A DNA stretch of 64,000 nucleotides from Tetmemena sp. SeJ-2015. Taxonomy: Eukaryota > Ciliophora > Spirotrichea > Sporadotrichida > Oxytrichidae. The notes under the pieces are model-generated. The model was not told the origin of the DNA and ran no database searches. It worked only from the letters and a program-made list of their open reading frames with translations. The stretch spans positions 1 to 64,000 of the forward strand of contig JAJKFJ010022473.1 of the NCBI GenBank assembly GCA_027382625.1. The letters run 5' to 3'. How positions within the stretch are numbered: position 1 is the stretch's first letter; every line of letters begins with the position of its first letter. Below, one piece after another: positions 46,085-57,443 of this stretch. Made by a program: the position numbers and the translations under genes.

Positions 46085-46699
46085 ATACTTTTCCATTTTT
46101 TCTAATTCTTACTCCATGCTTTGACCTATTCTATGACACATCACCTTCCTTCCCTCCCATTCAAGGCCCCTGTATCTAAGCTAGATGTTTTGAGTAAACC
46201 CCATTTTAGAGAAGTATCCGACAGCACTAGATTTCTAACCTAATCCTGCCACAAGTGTCATACTCCTTCGGCTATAGTCTTCTTGCTACTTCATATACTG
46301 CACCACATCTTCGAGGAACGCTTTCCCATAACCCTGGCCTCGATATCCTGTCCTCGTAGCGATGTGAAGAATGAAACAGTTCAGATCATTAGCAACCTCG
46401 CAAATAAAGAAGGCTGCTGCAAACACTGTCCCTTTGGTCCTGCGCCTCACTAGTTCACATTTTAAAGCTATGTGCCAATTTGAAAGTATCTAAGGGAAAA
46501 TGCTCCTGTACTCTGCTTGATCCTTGAAGAACTCATTTAAAGCGCCAACATTCTTTCCAGATTTGCTCCTCAGGAACTCGTAGCCTCTGCTCTCAAAGAA
46601 AAGTGAGGGATCCAAGTTGCATTTCGTAAAGCGTGACTATGACAGGGAGTAGCTAAAATCTTTGTATTGCTCCAACTCTTTGCGAAGAAAGTTTTCCAT
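46085..46699 (-). CDS. GCN5-related N-acetyltransferase (GNAT)
   Basis: The ATG at 46699 reads MENFLRKELEQYKDFSYS. The core has TVFAAAFFICEVAND, CFILHIATRTGYRGQGYG (the acetyl-CoA loop R/Q-x-x-G-x-G/A), KAFLEDVVQYMK, VAGLGQKSSAVGYFSKMGF and a C-terminal strand KVMCHRIGQ. Order and spacing fit a single-domain GNAT of about 200 residues. No IES is needed up to 46085. The frame then stays open through the inverted repeat at 46036-46077 into sequence such as QSKKLSNQLKIIEKSNQQG, ending at a TGA near 45760. So either the protein is longer or the true stop lies across an IES. Substrate unknown. Confidence 0.75.
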
Positions 46700-46750
46700 T
46701 TCTGATCTGCTATATCAAACCCCGAATATTATTTTAGTGATTATTAATTA

Positions 46751-46807
46751 ATTGGCTGTTATATATTTCTATTTCAAATTATTGATCAACTCACTGATTT
46801 TCTCAAT
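46751..46807. repeat. 57-bp inverted repeat, right copy
   Basis: Inverted copy of 44567-44623; lies between the acetyltransferase start and the 3' edge of the tyrosine phosphatase N-terminal block. Confidence 0.85.
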
Positions 46808-46849
46808 AGTAATTGGCTAATTTTAGACTTTTTATAAAATATTCCTTTT

Positions 46850-47884
46850 TGGAGCCTTGAAGTGGGCAGAGCATGATGATGAGTTTGGTCTTTTGCTCCC
46901 AGATCATTTGCCAGAATCTCTCAAGCGTGTATTCTAATGGAGCCTAAGTGGCAATGAAGGCTTTCTCCCCATAACCTCTCACAAACGTCTATTAACTACT
47001 CAACACACATTCTACTAACTTACGTTAATGTAACTCGCATTCACATAGAAATTCAGTTCCTCATTCAATTCATAAACGATAAGAAAAATTATTTGAAAAT
47101 TAATGATTCTATGTATTTTAATTTCAACAAAGTTTCTGTAGAGTCTATTATAATCAATACTATACGTAGAATTATTGGCTTAGAAAGTATTTTTAAAATT
47201 ATTGGATTATAGCCTATGCCGATGTCTTCTGGAATAACTGAAGGTTCTTGTTTGAGAATCACTCGATTGTGCAGAACTTAAAAATTAATCAAATTACATA
47301 TTTTAAGATCTTATTAGAGAAAGATATTTATTAAAAGATTATCATAAATAAAGTGTCTTTTTTTAATAAATACTTTTAAACTGTACAATATCATTAAAAT
47401 GAAAAAAGAGCTTACATGGCAAAACTTCGTTGTAAACTTGATTTTCACTTAATTAATACTTAAATTGATAACTTTAGATTATCTGTTATGCTTTTTAAAT
47501 TCCATTTGTGGACTGTTATTTAATAGATTATGAATAGCAAGTAGATATTATATGTATGTATTTGAAGGATATAGAGATTCTTAGTATGTCCCTTGTGTTG
47601 AGTCATTCTCTGGAGGATTCTAAATTCCATGTCGAGCCTTTTCAAGTCCAAATTCTCAGAGAAGTTTTCTATCAAGGTGCCTCTTTCCAAGTCACGCAGT
47701 TCTTTCAACCCTTCCACTCTATGAGAAGATTTGAAAAGCATTTTAGTTTTTACAAGTAATAGGAGTAGTCTTGCGCTATTTCAGGACCTTCGATGATAAT
47801 GGGGAGCAGCTTAAATTTTTCATAGCACTATAGCTTTTCTTTGGTCACAAGCTAAGGACTATCATCATTACTGCTCGCACCCAT
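46850..47884 (-). CDS. Protein tyrosine phosphatase, N-terminal block (scrambled gene)
   Basis: The ATG at 47884 reads MGASSNDDSPQL, a plausible N-myristoylation start. It continues through LERGTLIENFSENLDLKR, HNRVILKQEPSVIPED, NEELNFYVNASYIN (PTP motif YINASYI), a GT..AG intron of about 35 nt, then GYGEKAFIATQAPLEYTL, ERFWQMIWEQKTKLIIML and LQGSKKE. These are PTP motifs 2-5 in order. The remainder of the domain is not downstream but at 49.4-48.55 kb, that is upstream on the same strand. Only a two-base pointer (GA) is visible for that join. IESs lie near 47280-47520 and 47150-47240. Confidence 0.8.
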
Positions 47885-48549
47885 TTAATGATAGGCTAAA
47901 TATCAATTACGAAACTGATAGTTCTTACACATTTGTAAACAATATAACTAATAAAGGAAAATGCAATTATTTATGTTTTTATTATAAACATTTTGAATTT
48001 TGAATTTGCTGAGTGGGAGGGTCTTATTAACTGGGCTTGTTATCTGCAAAAAATGTAAATAGTTTATCTTACCTTGATTCGAAGTTGCTTCCATTATAAT
48101 AATATTGTATAATATAATAATAAAATAAGTCTTAAAAAATAACCTTCAATAAAATACTTCAGTTAAAAGTCCATTAAGTTTTAAATAAGCTATTTTAATC
48201 TTCAGATACAGTTTAAATAAATAATTCCTTTCTTCTAAACTATCTTTTAATAGGATTTCAAAAATTTTATGGTCTGATCAATAATTATTCGAGAAATCGA
48301 TTTGGCAATTATTCAATCTCAATTAAGCAAGGATTAATTTTTGTTTCTCTATTTTTATAAGAAAGCAATTCTTTAGCAATAAATATAAAATACTTATTGG
48401 AAGTAACATATATTTAAATCTATTTTTAAATAAAATAATTGCGCTATTTTTGCATAGGTTTATAGAAAATGACAGAATAAATAATATAAATTATGGCAAA
48501 TCCTAGTAGCTATGGATGAATTTAATTATAATTTGCAATATTTTAGTTA
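47885..48549. other. AT-rich spacer between the two phosphatase blocks
   Basis: Nothing recognisable; it contains the end of one block's flank and the 3' flank of the other. Confidence 0.4.
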
Positions 48550-49384
48550 TCATAATTTCTTTGATTTCCATCTTGCTAAGTATTCGTAAATGATATATAC
48601 AAATTCAATATACGATTTGAAATGAAGTTGTACTGAACTTGTTTTTTAACCATGTTCCACCTTTGCTCTCTCATTTTGCGCACAGCCCCAAACACTGAGA
48701 GTCGCAGCTAATCGTAATTGGGGTATATCTCTGAAACCCCTTATTCCACATCCACTAAGGTCAGCTAATCTTGGAATTGCTATAGCTTTTGAATACTCTC
48801 AATAATTCCATAAATAGCTATGATAGTTCCAGTTCTTCCAATTCCAGCACTGCAGTGCACAACGATTGGGGGAGGCCTCTCAACATCTCTGTTTAAATTA
48901 ATTAAAATGTAGATTTAAATCGTTTCTTTCTTCTTCTCTGAGTTTTTTTATTTTCTTGATCATATAGTCCACATCAGCGAAATGTTCCTCATCTGCCTTC
49001 GCGCTGTCATCTTCCCATCTCGTGTTCTGAATCAAAGTCACTTCTCTCACTTCCTCATCAGGCTATCTCAGATTTTTAATTATAAAAAAAATGAGTTGTG
49101 GCTATTTAAATTCTATAATATAATTATAACATTTTAAAAAATTAATTGAAGCATTAATTCTGTGATAGAAAGGAATTTTATTTTGGCCATTTTCATAGAT
49201 ATAATAGTGTATATATTTCTATTTTAAATTTTATTTAGATTTATAGATTTTTGAGAGAGAACTTGAGTGAGATGATGCCTGGAGATTTATGATCTTCTTT
49301 TACGAAAGTGAGTTCAAGGCCCTGGTTCCCAAACACTCTACTTTTTTCAGACTCATTCACCCAGTAGTAAGTGCACTCTAAAAT
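48550..49384 (-). CDS. Protein tyrosine phosphatase, C-terminal block (scrambled gene)
   Basis: Starts within CTYYWVNESEKSRVFGNQ, then after a 175-bp IES (pointer AAAAATCT) EEVREVTLIQNTRWEDDSA (the WPD-loop position reads WED), YMIKKIKKLREEERN, then PPPIVVHCSAGIGRTGTI, the HC(x5)R active-site loop. It goes on to RKMREQRWNMVKKQVQYNFI and, after a 32-bp IES (TCATT), YEYLARWKSKKL, TGA 48550-48552. This completes the classical PTP domain begun at 46.85-47.88 kb. A cytosolic tyrosine-specific phosphatase is likely. Asp of the WPD loop, Cys and Arg are all present. Confidence 0.85.
49070..49244. other. IES, 175 bp, pointer AAAAATCT
   Basis: AGATTTTT on + at 49070-49077 and 49245-49252; excision gives KFSLKNLRQPDEEVREVT on the minus strand. 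Confidence 0.8.
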
Positions 49385-49543
49385 AACTGTCAAATCTAAG
49401 ATCTATTCTTAAAACCAGCCAAAAATAATGCTTTAATGAATGAAGATTGCACAATAATAGCTCTAATTATATATTCGCGATAAGCAAAGGAAATATTCAT
49501 TCAATTTCTTATAAGCAATCATTACATAAGTTGATGAAGCAAA

Positions 49544-49783
49544 TTGTATGGAAGAGTGTCAGCAACCCACCCGACTGTAGGAGCCATACTCTCAGCCAAA
49601 AGACCAGCGAACCCAAGAACACCTCTCCAAGAAGTGGATTATTTTATCACTTTCCATTTAGATCTTAGCTTCCCAGTCTGCTCCTTGAAGCTCCCAAGAT
49701 AATAATAATAAATATTGTTTGGAGGCGGCAGAAAGAGCGACCAAGGCGCATACCATCAAGTTAACTGTAGTGAGAGTTCTCAT
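49544..49783 (-). CDS. Secreted catalase-like protein C: MDS1 and MDS3 (scrambled gene)
   Basis: MDS1 (49663-49783) starts at ATG 49783 with a signal peptide (MRTLTTVNLMVCALVALSAA) and reaches SWELQGADWEAK, like ESWELRGPDY in paralogues D and E. MDS3 (49544-49638) encodes TSWRGVLGFAGLLAESMAPT and VGWVADTLPYN. They are separated by a 24-bp AT-rich IES. The pieces that belong between and after them lie at 44.1 kb. MDS1 ends in TGGGAAGCTAAGA (copy at 44198-44210), MDS3 begins with TCCACTTC (copy at 44137-44144) and ends with TCTTCCATACAA (copy at 44107-44118). A short in-frame AT-rich run after SAASKQ may be a further IES. Confidence 0.85.
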
Positions 49784-49944
49784 TCGAAGATTTATTATTA
49801 TAAAATGAATCTTGATCTAAGATGATTACTGAATAGCAGACAAACTTTACAGCTAAATTAACTCACAACCAATTAATATCCATTATATATTCTAATATTT
49901 CATTATGTCTCTCTCTGATTGGGATCTATGAATTTATTTTTGAG

Positions 49945-50824
49945 TGAAGTTAGAGATGCAATTCTTGACAAGGCTATTTTCCTGAAGCAGGAAGCTCGCG
50001 ACTATCCCGAAGCAGAGAAGGTGTTCAGAGAGGCGTATGCCAAGTCAGGAGGAGCCTCTAAGAAGATCGAGTTGCTGTTCGAGATTCTGCTAATGAATAT
50101 TGAGAAGTTTGACATCGACGCAGTCAAGAAAGATGTAACTCTTTGCAAGCAACTAGTCGAGGAAGGTGCAGACTGGGATAAGAAGAACAAACTTAAGATT
50201 TTCGAGGGAGTCTACTGCATGCTCATCAGAGACCTACAGAGTGCTGCCAAGCTTTTCATGTCATCCATCGCTACCTTCACTTGCTTGGAGCTCATGAGCT
50301 ACCGTGACTTCGTGTTCTACGCTGTGGTGACTTCATTGGTCACTCAGGACCGTAAGACCATCCGCAAGGAGTTAGTTCACTCACCTGACATCCTTGCAGT
50401 GATTAGAGACATTCCCTACCTAAGGCAGTACATGGAGAGCTTCTACAACTGTGAATACAAATCTTTCTTTGAAGCCTTCGTGGAGATCATTGACACGATT
50501 AAGGCAGACAAGTATTTGCAGACCCACGCAAACTTCTACATTAAGGAGATGAGACTAGTCGCCTATCGTCAATATCTTGAGTCTTTCAAGTCAGTCACGA
50601 TTGAGAACATGGCAAAAGCATTCGGAGTGAGTTCAGAGTTTATCGACCGCGAGCTATCAAACTTCATCTACATCGGCAAGATTAACTGCAAAATTGACAA
50701 AGTATCAGGAGTGGTGGAGTCCAACAGGCCAAACAAAAAGGCAGAGCTCTTCCAAAACACCATCAAGCAGGGAGATGTTCTCTTGAACAGAATTTAGAAG
50801 CTTGCCAGAGCCCTCGATATTTGA
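49945..50824 (+). CDS. RPN7: 26S proteasome regulatory subunit Rpn7 (PSMD6), main MDS
   Basis: The frame encodes EVRDAILDKAIFLKQEAR, EEGADWDKKNKLKIFEGVYC, IRDLQSAAKLFMSSIATFT, ELVHSPDILAVIRDIPYL, FYIKEMRLVAYRQYLESF, the PCI-domain stretch NMAKAFGVSSEFIDRELS, INCKIDKVSGVVESNRPN and KQGDVLLNRIQKLARALD, TGA 50822-50824. This follows human PSMD6 and yeast Rpn7 throughout. Rpn7 is a lid subunit that helps assemble the lid and dock it on the base. The preceding coding piece lies inverted at 50924-51072 and joins through TGAAGTTAGAGA (49945-49956). The ATG at 49928 upstream of the pointer is not the real start. GC-rich codon use suggests high expression. Confidence 0.92.
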
Positions 50825-50923
50825 TCAGATGTGTGTGTTAAAGTGCTTCATTATGAATTTAACATTAGATGTTTATTTCCTCTTGCGTTTTATCCCATCA
50901 CACATTAAAATGTACAGTAATAT

Positions 50924-51072
50924 TCTCTAACTTCAACATCACCTTGGTTAGTTTTTGCGTCTTCAATCTTAGCATCTAGTTTCTTGAGCTCCTCTTCTAT
51001 TTCTCTTTCAGTCCAGTTCTTAGAGGGTCCTTTGTTCACCTTTGCGGCATCAACGCCGAATTGCAAGTCCAT
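50924..51072 (-). CDS. RPN7: Rpn7, inverted N-terminal MDS
   Basis: On the minus strand from ATG 51072 it reads MDLQFGVDAAKVNKGPSK, NWTEREIEEELKKLDAKI, EDAKTNQGDVEVR, matching the Rpn7 segment [25 protein letters not shown] just before the main MDS. Its end carries TGAAGTTAGAGA (plus-strand 50924-50935), the same 12 bp that opens the plus-strand MDS. Joining gives GDVEVRDAILDKA. About 90-100 residues usual at the Rpn7 N-terminus are not found in the window, so the true start may lie on a further MDS elsewhere or the protein is shorter. The 99 bp between the two MDSs is the 3' flank. Confidence 0.88.
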
Positions 51073-51292
51073 TTTGATTTTGTTAGTAGTTTGTATTTAT
51101 AATTTTTTGGTTAATTCAATTAAGCTATTCAAATTAGTCACAACCAGTATTCAAGAAAATAGTAGAGAGGTAGTTAGATTTGAATCTGATTTGAAGAAAT
51201 CATAATATGATAATCAGTAGTAATAGATAGATTGGCGGCTCATAATATCTTAGATCTCAGTATATTTGATAAATAGAGTTCTGAGTGTAGGT

Positions 51293-52627
51293 TCAAAGTT
51301 TGTTCTTGAGCATTTGAGCCATCTTCTTTTTCATGGCCTTGAAAGGGCACACTTCGACCTCAGCCTCTCTTTCGTAAAAATGCAATAAATATTAACCTAT
51401 CTTGATTCAACCACGGCATCAACAGGGTTAAACATATCAGGGTTGGCAGAAGGAGAATTGGGAATAAACTGATTCGATTAAAAAGAGGTTGATTTAATTC
51501 AATAGCACATTTATCGAGATACTTCTTCCAGTCTGGCTTGTAAGCAATGTCATACTTAGAATCGTGGTGCTTGAAGAATAGGTACTCGTCTCCGAAGTGA
51601 GAAGTAGTTGCATCTGATGTAAGTACGATCTACCCAATTTGCTCTGGAGTGGCACCTGTGGGCTCTGTCAAACCAAACACATTCAATCATATTAAACCTT
51701 CAAATATTCTTAAAATTAATCAAAGATAAAAGATAAGGATTAATATTAAATGCTAAAAATAATAGCTTTGTTATGATTGAAGACAGCAGTTCCGCTTTTA
51801 AGAGTAGCTAGCTGTTGAGTGAAGGGAGCAGTATACTTTGCGGGGAACATTTTCTTCACATCGTCAGTTGCTGTGAAAGTAAGCTAGTAGGGGAAAACTG
51901 GGGAAGCAGCGGGATTTCCAGTTTAGTCAGTGCGAGCCACCTCGAGGAGACCCATTCTCTAAAATTTGGTAAGATAGAGGAGTTTCTAAAATTTATTATA
52001 AGGGTAGTCGGTAGCAGTCTTGAAAAGCGTTAAGATGTCACCAGTAGGGACCTCGATCAATTGTGTGAAATCACTTGAGAAGAAGTTGTAGTCGTTCTAG
52101 TGATTAGGAGCAGCTACGAAGTTTGCAGAGGCAAGGCCATCTCTCAGGAATTTAACTCCCATGTTAGGTCCAAAGTTTCCATCAGGTGGTTGAGTGGGGT
52201 CGTACTCCCCACCGACTGAGAATCTAATGACTCCATTATCGCATCCAGTTGCGAACATTCCAGTGTATTTTGTTTGCATGGTCTTTGCAGGCACCCATTT
52301 GAAAGTAGCCACCACTCCTTGAGTGTGGATGACCTTGTCTCTTTTGCCCCAGAACTTGTCGTAAGGAACAGTATCACCCTCCCACATCATGGTGGGGTGC
52401 TGATCTTCCTTAAACAGCAAGTCATTGGAGTAAGTGAACCAGTCTCTAGTGTTAGTATTTGCAATAACTTAAGTCCATATGGTGGTGAGCTTAGTTTTAG
52501 CATCTAATCTCTAGTAGTCAGGTCCTCTCAGCTCCCAGGATTCGTAAATTGACTGACTCTGGGCTGCAATTTGAGAAAGAGATACTGTGGCTAAAATAGT
52601 TAGATTCAGTAGCAAGGATGTTTTCAT
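51293..52627 (-). CDS. Secreted catalase-like protein D
   Basis: ATG 52627 with signal peptide MKTSLLLNLTILATVSLS; then YESWELRGPDYQRLDAKT, RDKVIHTQGVVATFKWVP, GCDNGVIRFSVGGEYDPT, NMGVKFLRDGLASANFVA, YNFFSSDFTQLIEVPTG, FTATDDVKKMFPAKYTAP and, after an IES at about 51670-51790, GQIVLTSDATTSHFGDEY, LFFKHHDSKYDIAYKPDW and a C-terminal EVEVCPFKAMKKKMAQML, TGA 51293-51295. HTQGVVAxF, IRFS and GVKFLRDG line up with catalase blocks but the distal Asn and proximal Tyr regions are not evident. Two short IESs lie near 51370-51420 and 51460-51510. It is tandem to E on the same strand. Confidence 0.7.
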
Positions 52628-52812
52628 TTTATTATTATAATAAAGATAGTTGGATCCAACTCAAAGGCAAACTTAGAATATTACCTATCTACTCTCTATT
52701 TACTGCTGTAGTTATTTGTCCCTCAAAGCATTAGAGTTAATTCATCAAAAATCTTTCTAAATAGAAATGAGTAAAGTTAACATAGCATTTGTAAAGAAGA
52801 GGACGTAAGCTG

Positions 52813-53980
52813 TCATTCTTTAATCATATTCTTGATGGCTTATTTGACTTTCTTGAATGGGCAACCACTAGGCATTTCTACTTCTTGGTTGCTTTAATCC
52901 TAGAAATAAATTGGATTTCCATCCTTTCTCTCAGGTTAGTCAACTTGATCTGGGAGCAAATTTAAAGTGAAATGCTTATATGAGAGCAGGTATTTTTTCC
53001 AGTCAGGTTTGAGCTCGATATCGTATTTAGTATCATGGTGTCTGAAGAATAGGTATGAGTCACCAAAGAAGCTTGTGATTGCATCAGAGTTCAAAACGAT
53101 TTGACCAATTACTTCTTCATCTGAAGTGGGCTCAGCTTTAGCATATGCTGTAGCAAGTACAGTTCCATTCTTGAGGTTGACTAGCTGTTCAGTAAAAGGC
53201 TTGTCATATTTATCGGGATACATTGCTTTAACAGCTGCAGTAGCTCTGAAAGTTATTTAATAAGGGAAAACTGGATTCCTCTCAATATCGCCTTTTTCGT
53301 TCATATTAGCCATTCCTAAGGTGCCAACTCTGGTAATATAGTCAGTGGCTGTTCTGAAAGCAGCCGCAGTTTCAGGGCCTGGCACTCCGATGATGTTACT
53401 GAAATCTCCGTAAAAGAAGTTCCAGGTTTTTTATTCGATTGGGGAGGTGACCAGATTCATTGATTCTTCTCCATCTCTCAAAAATTTCAGTGCGATATTG
53501 GGGCCTAAATTATCTTGAGGAGGTTGAGTTGAATCGTAGTTTGAATCCAGGGAAAATCTCAACACGCCATAATTGGCACCCTCTGCGAAAATACCTGTGA
53601 AAGGTGTTTTAAGTTTTTGGGATGGGACATATTTGAAGAGAGCAACCACTCCTTGTGTATGAATGACCTTATCTCTCTTTCCCCAAAATGAATCCTGGGG
53701 CATGGAGTCTCCCTCCCACATCATAGTAGGGTGTTGGGACTCTCGGATCATGTCAACATGAGAGTTCACGTACCAGTCTCGAGTGTGCTGGTCTCTGCTG
53801 AGCATGTTCCATATCTTCTGCTGTTTATATAAAAAGGAAATGAAGAAATTTATCAGAGGCACTTAGTGAATAATAATCAGGGCCTCTGAGTTCCCAAGAC
53901 TCAAGTGCTTGAGTTGAAATACTTAGAAGTGCCACCACTGCCAGTGTGGATATATTCAGGGATCTACTTTTAACAAACAT
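52813..53980 (-). CDS. Secreted catalase-like protein E
   Basis: ATG 53980, signal peptide near MFVKSRSLNISTLAVVALLS, then ALESWELRGPDYYS, an IES of about 40 bp (53820-53865), SQHPTMMWEGDSMPQDSF, RDKVIHTQGVVALFKYVP, NYGVLRFSLDSNYDST, NIALKFLRDGEESMNLV, WNFFYGDFSNIIGVPGPE, TLGMANMNEKGDIERNP and DSYLFFRHHDTKYDIELK to SGCPFKKVKQAIKNMIKE, TGA 52813-52815. It is closest to D (shared HPTMMWEGD and FWGKRDKVIHTQGVVA), so D and E probably arose by tandem duplication, with B and C more distant. Expected to be secreted or in a secretory compartment. Confidence 0.7.
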
Positions 53981-55226
53981 ATAAATATTATTACTAAACT
54001 TCTATCCGATTCTAACAAACAATAATTTATATCAAACACAGCTTAAATCAGGTTTAAAACTGTAATAAAAAATCTCAAATCAAAATATTTTTTATAAGTC
54101 AATTTAATGAAAATATTTTAATTAGATTTGAAGCACTGATTTCCCATTTTGTTTTTTTTTTATAATAAAATTTATAGCTATATTTTTGACAATTTTCCCT
54201 TTATCAAGCACAACTTTAATTTAATTTAAATTCTGGAGCTAAATATTTTTTTATCACATCACTATAAATTTAGGGAAATAACTTGAATTGAATTTAATTT
54301 AAATTCGAAAAAGTGTTAACTCATAGTAGATTCAAATTTGATAAGATTATCTATCCTAAATTAATTGGCATACATACTTCTTCAAGTGAGTGATAATGAA
54401 ATGCCTTGGTGAGTAAATTATTTATATAGCACATCAAAAATTTAAATTGATAAGCAAACTTTCAAATCTAAGAAACTAATATAAACTCAGCCATAATTAT
54501 AATAATTATAAAATTTTAAAAATACAAATATGACTTATATAAAAATGGTAATTTCTAAAAAGTATTAAAGATTTTTGCACAAAATTATTTGAGGGTTTAA
54601 TAAATTTACACGTGATTTGATTAGGATTTATAGTTTATATAAGTAGAGAAATTTATAATTTTGATGGCCTCCCAGTTTTAATAGCAATTTATATAATTAT
54701 TCATCGATAATTTGTCAATCTATTTTATTAAATCATTATTCAAATTTATTTGACTATTTTATATCAGCTAAAATTAATAAATGCATCAGTGTGCTATTAG
54801 CAATTGAGATTCAATCTCATTAAATAAACTTGAAAATCGAAGTATAATAAAGAGAGAAATTAATAACTTGATTAAATAATTTTATGCAAATAATTTTGAT
54901 TTTTCAGTCTTTGAGAAAAATAATTTTATAACAGATTTTGAATTAAGATAGCAAGAGTATTAAAATAAATATTTTCTAGTTTTAGACAAAATTCATTAAT
55001 ATTAGGGAGCACCTATGTCTGTGATAGGATTGATGTGCCGATTTATTCTCATGATTAATTTTAAGCTGTAGATATAAACTCAAAAACCATCAAATCATAT
55101 AATATATATTATCATCAATCAAACTATTACTCTCAAGCATCCACCAACTATCCATCTATTTATTACATTTAACTCAGAGTTTTCAACCACTTAAACTATT
55201 TGAAACCCAACACCACTAAATCCAAA
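53981..55226. other. Long AT-rich intergenic region
   Basis: 1.25 kb with no coding frame, repeat or GC-rich island that I can identify. It separates divergent genes. Confidence 0.5.
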
Positions 55227-56922
<1,696 letters not shown>

Positions 56923-57443
56923 AAGGCCGAAGTTGCCTCTAGAAAACATCAAACCAGTTTAAATTCTCTATCTCATATAAAAGTATCAAGCTGGGCTTGA
57001 AGGATATTTTTGCGAGTAATTAAGGTGGCTCGCGTAGACTATATAATATTTACTAATCACGCAGGAACTATTCTCACTCCTAACTAATATAATTAATAGG
57101 CAATCGATCAAACCAATGGCATCAAACACTCTCAATAATTATTCCTAAGAAATTTGGAAAGCGCCTCTCACACCCTTATTAAACTTTGATATCTCAATAT
57201 ACTTTCAGCTCCCTAATTTTATGTTAGATTAATATATTATATAATTAATTTTATTGAAAGCTTCCAAAAGACTTCTCTTATTCTCTCTTCTTCATCTATA
57301 TTTCTTTCTAAATTTGAATCTATATTTTATGTATTCGAAATCCTCTATTTTAGGCTTTCAAAGCAGACTCCAAATAATAAAAAAAGAATTTCTGAATATT
57401 AAAGTTTAATGTCTATAAATTGAAAAATATATAAAATTTTGAA
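56923..57443. other. AT-rich intergenic region
   Basis: No gene or repeat recognised. Confidence 0.4.

Noticed and set aside
49919..49944. ATG at 49928 as the RPN7 start
   Set aside because: Sequence before the TGAAGTTAGAGA pointer encodes nothing Rpn7-like, whereas the inverted block at 51 kb supplies the matching upstream segment.
50002..50190. Minus-strand reading frame opposite RPN7
   Set aside because: It is the complement of a confidently identified plus-strand gene.
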